Positions 17,202 through 24,148 of a stretch of DNA of 64,000 bases are shown piece after piece. The notes beneath the pieces are model-generated. The model did not search any database. It saw only the letters and a program-made list of their open reading frames with translations, and was not told where the DNA came from. The stretch spans positions 1 to 64,000 of the forward strand of contig CAJTIU010000005.1 in assembly GCA_910576335.1 (NCBI GenBank), read 5' to 3'. The DNA is from Lachnospiraceae bacterium (lineage in GTDB: Bacteria; Bacillota; Clostridia; Lachnospirales; Lachnospiraceae). Positions within the stretch are counted from its first letter, which is position 1. Each line of letters starts with the position of its first letter. The position numbers and the translations under genes were made by a program.

Positions 17202-17696
17202 TCACCACCTAACCCAGAGAATCACCTGATAAGCCAGCCCCAAAAGACACAGCAGGAGCAAAATAATATCCTGCACATGAAGCCCTATCTCACAGATATT
17301 TGTCCGTTTGACCGGGCCACCCAACCCACGGGTTAGAGAAGCCGCTGATAGTTCTTCCCCGATTTTGACACAGCACATCAGCATAGGCACAAGCCTGTAT
17401 TCCAGAATCGAAGCTGCTTTCCCGCCCCGCAGGTAGATTCCCCTCATTTTCATGGCATCCCCTATGTCAGCCCATTCCTCCATCATTGTAGGGAAAAAGC
17501 GGAACATGACAGCCATTGGAATCGTAACCTGTTTGGGAATATGTAACCGTTCCATAGCTGCAACCAGCTCGCTGACCGTTGTGGTTGTAACAGCAAAATA
17601 TGCCGCCGCAAAACTCGGACTGAAATATAAAGGCATCACAACGACCAGCATTAGCAGATAGCCGGAAATACCTGAAATATGCGGAAGTGCAAACTC
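17202..17696 (-). pseudogene. ECF transmembrane component T, N-terminally truncated, locus B
   Basis: The frame keeps the C-terminal two thirds of a T protein: MFRFFPTMMEEWADIGDAMK is the coupling helix, and SLTRGLGG the second motif. About 90 to 100 N-terminal residues present in the locus A copy are missing. In the T frame a TGA sits at the junction with the S gene and no good start follows; an ATG at 17651 has no ribosome site. It was probably destroyed by the same deletion that removed the end of S. Confidence 0.75.
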
Positions 17697-17698
17697 TT

Positions 17699-18228
17699 GT
17701 AAAAGCAGGCATACAATTCATCAGGGCATCTGCATATTCCTGTCTCCCATAGGCCAGCAACGTTTCGTAATAGCTGTTTCTGGTCAAAATGATAGGCAGA
17801 AAAGCGCCGACTACGGAAATGGAGAATACACCATGTGCTATGATTTCTACTGTCCCGCGCTGTTTTTTTCGCATAGAGGTATACCCGGAGGGTGTTTCCA
17901 TTTTTACTTTCTTATAGCCAGAGCTTTTCAGCATAAAATCAGCAATCAATCCAAACACAAGACCTGTCAGAATGCACCAATAGCCCATGCCTGTAAAGAG
18001 CAGCAAAACCCCATCCAATACCCCCGTAATTGTCAGCATCCCAAACTTTCTGATTTTGGAAAAATAGAGCATCATGGGAATACCGCCAATCAACGGCACA
18101 AAAACACATAGCAGCGGGATAAAAACCGGGATAACCCCCAACATTGCGACAACAGAGGTTACTACAAAGTAGATAACCGTAAAAATACCGATATTGATAA
18201 AATCTTTTCCCTGCAATTTATTACTCAT
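17699..18228 (-). pseudogene. MptD-family ECF S component, C-terminally truncated, locus B
   Basis: The N-terminal part (GKDFINIGIFTVIYFV, GGIPMMLYFSK) is a clear match to the locus A S component. Homology stops at about YADALMNCMPAF, some 35 residues before the expected end; beyond that the frame reads the T gene out of register to 17467. The gene also carries a 15- to 16-codon insertion (METPSGYTSMRKKQRG) encoded by the small repeat at 17853-17899. First gene behind the box at 18253; AGGAGGACTCAAA precedes the ATG. Confidence 0.78.
17853..17899 (-). repeat. Small mobile repeat inserted in the S gene (copy 2)
   Basis: On the minus strand GGAAACACCCTCCGGGTATA, continuing CCTCTATGCG, matches copy 1 at 14044-14096 over about 30 bases with three or four changes. 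It is read here in a different frame, giving a different peptide. Confidence 0.7.
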
Positions 18229-18252
18229 TTTGAGTCCTCCTATTTTTTATTG

Positions 18253-18281
18253 GTTAGATACAGCTAACCTCGAATAGTATA
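18253..18281 (-). promoter_or_regulatory. DtxR-like box and -10 element of the locus B operon
   Basis: On the minus strand -10 TATACT (18276-18281) is followed by GTTAG-CTGTAT-CTAAC (18253-18268) with an extra G/C pair on each side. No good -35 stands 16-18 nt upstream, which fits a promoter needing an activator; the AraC-family gene is divergent and starts 140 nt away. Confidence 0.75.
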
Positions 18282-18419
18282 GCATAATTTCCTTCTGTAT
18301 TTCTATCCCCGTTTCATCATTTTAGCCACAAATAGCAACGAGTTTTCAATTTGACAAATACGCTGAAAAACACTATAATTATATTTGCAGAATAGTCCAT
18401 CAGGAAAGAGGCGGTATAT

Positions 18420-19400
18420 ATGGAAAAAATGTTGGATCAAATGTTAGAAAACTATCTGGCTGCTTCCAATACACAGATTGAAAAAGGACCTAACAGCATC
18501 AAGCTGACTATGGATTCTTCGGAAGGAATCAGCAAAACGAGTATCTATACTGTCCTGCCATATCTCCACTTAATTTATTTTGATATTCATGCCCGGTCTT
18601 TACCAGGAGAACTTGCAGAAAATGCAATTTTCCATCCCATGCAATTTAATTACTGTATTGGCGGCAGGATTGAAATGCTTTTAGATGACCATTCCTATAT
18701 CTATCTTAAAGAAAGCGACTTCTGCATCAGCAGGCAGACTTCCCAGAGTGAATCCTATTTCCCAACAAAATATTATCATGGAATCACCTTATATTTTGAT
18801 CCGGACTTTTTTGGTAAGGCTAACCAGGATATAGCAGGAATTTTTGCATTGGAAATTCCTCGTCTGCAGGAAATCTACTTTGAGAAAAAAGAAACCTATA
18901 TTGCGGAAGCAGGTGACGAGATTCGTTTAGTTCTGGAGAAATTATGGCAGGCATATGAAACACCTTCCCCGTTTTATATGAAATTACACATTATCGAATT
19001 GCTGCACTTTCTGCTTGATGAAAAAAATGTGTGCCATGAAAAATCCTGCACATTTTATACCAATGTTCAGGTTGAAATTGCAAAAAAAGCGGAGAGAATA
19101 CTGACGGCTGATTTAAAGCAGCATATTCCAATAAAACAGATTGCCATTCAATTTGAAGTTAGCGAAACAAGCCTGAAAAACTACTTTCGTGGCGTGTACG
19201 GGAAGAATGTTTCTGATTATTTGCGGGATTTACGCATGAGTACCGCCGAAAAGTTATTAACAGAAACCAAGCTGCCTATTTCAGAAATTGCCTCTCAAAT
19301 AGGATATACAAAGCAGGGAAAGTTTGCAGAAGTGTTCCGGCAACGGTTCCATAAAAACCCTTTGGAATACCGGAGAGCGAAAAAATTAGAACAGATATAA
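18420..19400 (+). CDS. AraC-family transcriptional activator
   Basis: 326 residues: an N-terminal sensing region and a C-terminal pair of HTH motifs (IPIKQIAIQFEVSETSLKNY and LPISEIASQIGYTKQGKFAE, then FRQRFHKNPLEYR). The last segment is the AraC/XylS signature. It is divergent from the S-T-A-ABC-ABC-DtxR operon, as YbtA is associated with ybtPQ in Yersinia, and the operon promoter lacks a -35, so activation by this protein is likely; the ligand may be the imported metallophore, which is inference. GAGGCGG precedes the ATG. Confidence 0.87.
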   Translation: MEKMLDQMLENYLAASNTQIEKGPNSIKLTMDSSEGISKTSIYTVLPYLHLIYFDIHARSLPGELAENAIFHPMQFNYCIGGRIEMLLDDHSYIYLKESDFCISRQTSQSESYFPTKYYHGITLYFDPDFFGKANQDIAGIFALEIPRLQEIYFEKKETYIAEAGDEIRLVLEKLWQAYETPSPFYMKLHIIELLHFLLDEKNVCHEKSCTFYTNVQVEIAKKAERILTADLKQHIPIKQIAIQFEVSETSLKNYFRGVYGKNVSDYLRDLRMSTAEKLLTETKLPISEIASQIGYTKQGKFAEVFRQRFHKNPLEYRRAKKLEQI

Positions 19401-19404
19401 ACGA

Positions 19405-19438
19405 CAAGGGCGGGAACTGTAAAAAGCTCCCGCCCTTG
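19405..19438. terminator. Terminator between the AraC gene and locus C
   Basis: CAAGGGCGGGA (19405-19415) pairs with TCCCGCCCTTG (19428-19438) around a 12-nt loop, 5 nt after the AraC stop and followed by CCAGATTATTTT. It lies between convergent genes and may serve both. Confidence 0.7.
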
Positions 19439-19506
19439 CCAGATTATTTTCCCATACCGCCTGCTTCACTGATGTTATCATTTCGGAAACGGCTGCCTGG
19501 TTCTTT

Positions 19507-21246
19507 CTATTGTGCCTGCAGCTTCCAGCCGATAGCCTCTCTCCTTCCAAGCACAAAATCCGCATAGATGCCTTTCTGCCCGATCAGTTCCTCATGTTTT
19601 CCTTTCTGGACAATGCGGCCCTCATCCACCACAAGTATCTGGTCTGCGTTCCGCACCGTCTTCAGCCTATGGGCTATCATGATCATAGTCTTATCCCTGG
19701 TCAGTTCCTCGATTGCCTTCTGCAGCCGGTCCTCGTTCTCCGGGTCCACATTGGCGGTCGCCTCGTCAAGAATAACAATGGGGGCGTCCTTCAGCATCGC
19801 CCTTGCGATAGAAATCCGCTGTTTCTCCCCGCCGGAAAGGGATGCGCCGCCTTCTCCGATGACCGTATCGTACCCGTCAGGGAGGGCTTCAATGAAATCC
19901 GCACAGCAGGCTTTCCTTGCCGCCTCCACTACTTCCGCATGGGTCGCCTGCGGACGGCCGAACTTGATGTTGTTTTCAATCGTATCCGCAAATAGATATA
20001 CGTTCTGGAACACCATGCTGATCTGCTCCATCAAAGACTCCAGCGTGTATTCCCGCACATCCTTCCCGCCGATCTTAACGCTGCCGCTGTCCACATCCCA
20101 AAAGCGGGCGATTAAATTGCACAGCGTGGTCTTGCCGGAACCAGAAGGTCCGATGACTGCCGTGGTAGTCCTGTCAGGGAGCATCACATCAATACCATGC
20201 AGGATTTCCTTGTTTTCATAGGAAAAATGCACATTATCAAATTCAATCCCATGGTCCTTTGGAGAAAATGTCTTTCCTTTCTCATCCATCTGCTCCATTC
20301 CTTCCGTCTGCAAAGTGCGGTCAATGCTTGCAGAGGCAAGGCGCAGCATGGACATTCCCATGCCGAACAATTTGATCTGCCCGAACACAAGGAAGGACAT
20401 CACAATGCACATCAGCGCATTGGCAATAGACATCGTGCCGTCTGCCCAGCAGAAAACCGATACAAACATCATGGCAATCCCCGCAATCTGAAGCACCAGC
20501 TCCTGGAAGATTGTATAAGGGGTCATCAGCTTTTCCATGTCAAGGTTGCTCTTCCTGTTATACTCCAAGGCATCCTGCGCCCTTTTATCGCCCCTGCCGC
20601 TCAAATTAAAGGATTTGACGATGCCCATCCCCTGCACATATTCCAAGACCGCGGAGGTAAGTGCCGTCTGCGACTTCTGTGCATTCGGCGCAATGGCAGC
20701 GGATTTTTTCTCCATAGAGGAAACGACCAGGAAATACACAATAATGCCCGCCAGTGCGACCAGCCCGACACGCCATTCAAAAATGATGATCATTGCTGTA
20801 AAGACAACCGTCCCAATTAGGCCACCCATGATATCCACCAGCACCATAGGGACCAGCATCTCAATATTCCCAAGCACCGTGGTGCATACGCCGGTCACTT
20901 CGCCAAGGCTGTTCTCATTGAAGAATCCCATTGGCACGCCTTTTAAGAGATTGCCGATTTTAATCCTCTCATTTGCCGCCATGAAATACCCTGCGTGTGT
21001 CTGCTGGTTTTTTGAAAAAGCAGTCGTCACCGCATTGCCGATAATGCTGACTGCCATGAAAGCAAGGGCGGTCCACGCTGTCTTGTTTCCATCCTCTCCC
21101 TGTGTCAGAGCCACGATCACAAAATATATGGCGCTGACCTCCAACATATGAAATACTGCATTTAAAAATTTTACTGCTACAGACTTATTGATATTTGCCC
21201 GCTCCACGCCGGCAAACCGCCATATTTTTCTGAATGCTTCTATCAT
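19507..21246 (-). CDS. ABC exporter-fold half transporter, YbtQ/IrtB-like second subunit, locus C
   Basis: 579 residues: membrane domain beginning IEAFRKIWRFAGVERANINK; ATPase with Walker A GPSGSGKTT, signature LSGGEKQR, Walker B IVILDEATANVDPENED and H-loop AHRLKT. Overlaps the first subunit by ATGA. No ECF genes accompany this pair. GC content is visibly higher than in locus A, suggesting separate acquisition rather than recent tandem duplication. Confidence 0.86.
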   Translation of the reverse strand: MIEAFRKIWRFAGVERANINKSVAVKFLNAVFHMLEVSAIYFVIVALTQGEDGNKTAWTALAFMAVSIIGNAVTTAFSKNQQTHAGYFMAANERIKIGNLLKGVPMGFFNENSLGEVTGVCTTVLGNIEMLVPMVLVDIMGGLIGTVVFTAMIIIFEWRVGLVALAGIIVYFLVVSSMEKKSAAIAPNAQKSQTALTSAVLEYVQGMGIVKSFNLSGRGDKRAQDALEYNRKSNLDMEKLMTPYTIFQELVLQIAGIAMMFVSVFCWADGTMSIANALMCIVMSFLVFGQIKLFGMGMSMLRLASASIDRTLQTEGMEQMDEKGKTFSPKDHGIEFDNVHFSYENKEILHGIDVMLPDRTTTAVIGPSGSGKTTLCNLIARFWDVDSGSVKIGGKDVREYTLESLMEQISMVFQNVYLFADTIENNIKFGRPQATHAEVVEAARKACCADFIEALPDGYDTVIGEGGASLSGGEKQRISIARAMLKDAPIVILDEATANVDPENEDRLQKAIEELTRDKTMIMIAHRLKTVRNADQILVVDEGRIVQKGKHEELIGQKGIYADFVLGRREAIGWKLQAQ

Positions 21247-22985
21247 GCCACATCACCGTCCTTTGCCCCGATATGCGCCTGCCACATGGATTCATAGAGA
21301 GGGCAGGTCTTTCTTAATTCCTCATGTTTTCCGGCCGCTTCTATTCTGCCGTCCTTTACTACAACAATTTTATCTGCATCCTTAATGGTTGAAAGCCTGT
21401 GGGCAATCACAATTACCGTTTTACCCCGTACCAGCTTTGCAATCGCTTTCTGGATGACTGCCTCATTTTCAGGGTCAATATACGCGGTGGCCTCATCCAG
21501 TATCACGATGGGCGCATCCTTTAGCATTGCCCTCGCTATGGCAATCCTCTGACGTTCACCGCCCGAAAGGTGTGCGCCGCCTCCGCCCACATTTGTTTCA
21601 TAGCCTTTTTCCAGGGAGCGTATAAAGGCATCGCACCCCGCAGCTTTGGCAGCCGCTTCCACTTCCTTATCTGATGCGGACAGGCGGCCCTGCCGGATAT
21701 TTTCCAGGACGCTCTCGTCAAACAGATAATTATCCTGGGATACAAATGCCACCTGGTCATAAAGCTGTTCCAGCGGGATCTTCTTTTCATCCACGCCGCC
21801 CATGGACACCACCCCGTCCTTTACATCCCAAAAACCGGCAATCAGTTTTGCAATCGTGGATTTGCCGGAACCGGAAGGCCCCACCAGCGCCGTCATGCTC
21901 CCTGCGGGGATGGATAGGCTCACATCACGCAGGATATTCTTATCTTCATGGTAACCGAAGGAAACATGGGACAGTTCAATATCCGTGCCTTTGATACGTG
22001 CTTCCTTGCCCCCATGCTGCTGTTCCTCTGCGGAAAGAAGCTCATCCACAGACGCCACCGTTGTGCCGACTGTAGCAAGCGTGTCTACAAAGTTCATCGC
22101 GGCAATGAGCGGCCCCGCAATGCCGAGGGACAGGATGATGACCATGATAAAGGTTTCCACCGGCAGGCTTCCATTCCTGTACCAGAGCCAGCCCACTGGA
22201 AGGATCGTGACCAGTGAGGCAGGCACGATGGAATAACCCATGGATATCCCGAACTGGCTTTTTTTCATCCAGTTATAATAATAGGCAGCGTTTGCCTTTA
22301 CCCGGTCTGCGAATTTCGCATAGGACGACTTCCCCTGGTTAAACGCCTTGATGACCTCAATGCCGCCTATGTATTCCACGATAGTCCCATTCATCTCCTG
22401 TGTAGTCTTCACCGCGCCTTCATAATTCTTTGCATAGCTCCCCATAACCGACATCATGAATGCCATCCCAACCGGGATTGTCACAATGGACAAAAGCGCC
22501 ATACGCCAGTCCAGTACAAACAGGCAGACCACGATAAAAAGCGGCCCCGCAATATTGGCAGTCAGCTCCGGGAACAGATGGGCAAGCGTGGTCTCCATGC
22601 CGTCCACCTGATCCACGATGATCTGCTTCATCTTCCCGCTGGACATATCCATGACCGTCCCAAGGGGCAGCTTCGGCAGTTTTTCCAGTATTTTCTGCCG
22701 GATATTCTTCAGAATGGCAAAGGTCGCCTTGTGGGACACGGACAGCGCCATATTGTAAAGAAGCGTACGTGCGGCATACCCCGCCAGTCCCAGACCTAAC
22801 CATGGCAGATAAAAGGACAGGTCCCTTTCCCCCGCCAGCATACCGATGATAACCTGTGCCGCCGCAAAATAAGGCAGCATCCCCAGCAGGACAGCAATGA
22901 GCGCGCTTATGACCGCACCAATCAGCCTGCCATGTTCGTCTTTTCCCCAGCCCCATACACGGAGCAGCGGACTTTGTTTCTGCAT
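21243..22985 (-). CDS. ABC exporter-fold half transporter, YbtP/IrtA-like first subunit, locus C
   Basis: 580 residues. The N terminus (LRVWGWGKDEHGRLIGAVIS) matches the locus B first subunit (LWGWGKPYHGKF). ATPase motifs: Walker A GPSGSGKST, signature LSGGERQR, Walker B IVILDEATAY, H-loop AHRLST. It is the first gene behind the box at 23006-23021 and follows a TetR gene on the same strand. Heterodimer with 19507-21246, with uptake of a metal complex inferred from the YbtPQ likeness and the box. Confidence 0.86.
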   Translation of the reverse strand: MQKQSPLLRVWGWGKDEHGRLIGAVISALIAVLLGMLPYFAAAQVIIGMLAGERDLSFYLPWLGLGLAGYAARTLLYNMALSVSHKATFAILKNIRQKILEKLPKLPLGTVMDMSSGKMKQIIVDQVDGMETTLAHLFPELTANIAGPLFIVVCLFVLDWRMALLSIVTIPVGMAFMMSVMGSYAKNYEGAVKTTQEMNGTIVEYIGGIEVIKAFNQGKSSYAKFADRVKANAAYYYNWMKKSQFGISMGYSIVPASLVTILPVGWLWYRNGSLPVETFIMVIILSLGIAGPLIAAMNFVDTLATVGTTVASVDELLSAEEQQHGGKEARIKGTDIELSHVSFGYHEDKNILRDVSLSIPAGSMTALVGPSGSGKSTIAKLIAGFWDVKDGVVSMGGVDEKKIPLEQLYDQVAFVSQDNYLFDESVLENIRQGRLSASDKEVEAAAKAAGCDAFIRSLEKGYETNVGGGGAHLSGGERQRIAIARAMLKDAPIVILDEATAYIDPENEAVIQKAIAKLVRGKTVIVIAHRLSTIKDADKIVVVKDGRIEAAGKHEELRKTCPLYESMWQAHIGAKDGDVA

Positions 22986-23005
22986 ATCAGTTCCTCCTTA
23001 TTTTA

Positions 23006-23021
23006 GTTAGTTTTTGCTAAC
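23006..23021 (-). promoter_or_regulatory. DtxR-like box upstream of the locus C ABC pair
   Basis: GTTAG-CAAAAA-CTAAC on the minus strand, 20 nt before the ATG at 22985 and between the TetR stop and the ribosome site AAGGAGGAAC. The core promoter is not clear; transcription may also come from the TetR promoter. Confidence 0.75.
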
Positions 23022-23077
23022 CTATTGATTTATTTTAAGGCTGCCTGACTGTTGCCAGTTCTGGCAGCCTTAAGAAC

Positions 23078-23713
23078 TTATTTTGTTTCCGCCGTTTCTT
23101 CCCCGACGATTGCCAAAAATCCCCCATGATGGTATTTCCCCATCATGGCGACATATTTCTTCGCATCCTCCCTGTCCATGCCATGGCGGACCACTTCGAA
23201 GATTCCTTCAAAATAGGCTGTGACCATCATGTGGTAAAATTCCGCAGTCAACCCACCCGTAGGTTCCATACGGGAGCCTATTGCCTCCAGCCACTTCCAT
23301 GTGTATTCCTCTTCCATGGATACCAGCCCGTCTACAAAGTTATGGAACTTTGTGCCATGGGAAGCATCCAGCAGAAGACGGAATTCGTCAAAGTGGTCGT
23401 AGATGTAATCGACCATGCCAAGCATCGCATCAGAAGAATACTTCCCAACCTCCCGGCGCTGGACATCGCTGTCAAAAGAATGGAATGTTTCCTGCACATC
23501 CAGACATCGGGACATGAATTCTTCTGAAACCGGCTCCACAATGGCGGCAAACAGCCCTTCTTTATCTTTGAAGCGTACATAAATAGAATTGGTACTTGTT
23601 TCCGCTTCTGCGGCAATCGTCCGCAGGGAGGCATCTGTGTAGCCTTTTTCGAGGAATTCCTTTTTTGCACATTCCAGTATCCTCTCATACACACCCTCAA
23701 TCTGCTTTGCCAC
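23078..23713 (-). CDS. TetR/AcrR-family regulator, locus C
   Basis: 211 residues from a GTG start. The HTH (EFLEKGYTDASLRTIAAEAE...SIYVRFKDKEGLF) is closely similar to the locus A TetR. The GTG at 23713 was chosen because it aligns with the Met of that paralogue and has GAGGGAAGG upstream; the longer frame begins in the -10 box. The C-terminal domain has the IYDHFDEFRLLL motif of both paralogues. Probably senses the same class of ligand and controls the ABC pair that follows 90 nt downstream. Confidence 0.87.
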   Translation of the reverse strand: MAKQIEGVYERILECAKKEFLEKGYTDASLRTIAAEAETSTNSIYVRFKDKEGLFAAIVEPVSEEFMSRCLDVQETFHSFDSDVQRREVGKYSSDAMLGMVDYIYDHFDEFRLLLDASHGTKFHNFVDGLVSMEEEYTWKWLEAIGSRMEPTGGLTAEFYHMMVTAYFEGIFEVVRHGMDREDAKKYVAMMGKYHHGGFLAIVGEETAETK

Positions 23714-23737
23714 CTGTTCACCTTCCCTCTTTAATAA

Positions 23738-23789
23738 CAGTGTTTCATAACGATGTTTCAATTATAATTCAGAAAAACACAGTTGTCAA
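23738..23789 (-). promoter_or_regulatory. Promoter and probable TetR operators of the locus C regulator
   Basis: Minus strand: -35 TTGACA (23784-23789), a 17-nt spacer containing CTGTGTTTTTC, -10 TATAAT (23761-23766), then TTGAAACATCG and TATGAAACACTGTT. The AAACA/TGTTT half-sites resemble those at the locus A regulator. Confidence 0.7.
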
Positions 23790-23952
23790 GAGGGTATCAG
23801 TAAAAAATAGAATTGGAAGATCCAAAATCGTATAGACAGCCAAAAAGTTATATTGTGGACAGATAAAAATAGTAAAAACGACAATTTTCTTCACTTCTTA
23901 ATACTTTTTAATTTTGCCCCCAAGGGGTGTACGGGGGTGTATGTCCACCTTG

Positions 23953-23983
23953 GCGGGGGTGTACAAAATCCGTACACCCCCGC
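23953..23983. repeat. Perfect 12-bp inverted repeat, function unknown
   Basis: GCGGGGGTGTAC, loop AAAATCC, GTACACCCCCGC. It is preceded by two degenerate GGGGTGTA copies from 23929. No T-run follows on either strand, so it is a poor terminator; an operator or relic of a mobile element is possible. It lies in the 300-base gap between the locus C TetR promoter and the MATE gene, which otherwise holds only the terminator at 24061. Confidence 0.55.
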
Positions 23984-24060
23984 TGAATAGTGAAAGCAAG
24001 TCCCTGTCAGAACACAAAAAATAAGACTCACAGATATGGTTTTCACCATCCCGCAAGGCG

Positions 24061-24100
24061 CACACGGAAAAAGCGGCCTGGTTTCCCAGACCGCCGTGTG
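24061..24100 (-). terminator. Terminator of the MATE-kinase gene
   Basis: GCGGCCTGG/CCAGACCGC stem (24073-24094), extended by CACACGG/CCGTGTG. On the minus strand the inner stem is followed by TTTTTCCG. It lies 50 nt after the MATE-kinase stop. Confidence 0.65.
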
Positions 24101-24148
24101 GATCATCTATTCTGCATTTTCCCCAAAACGCTATCATCCCATTTTTCC

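Noticed and set aside
20197-20820. 207-codon plus-strand frame
   Set aside because: Antisense to the locus C ABC gene; His/Arg-rich shadow typical of GC-biased third positions.
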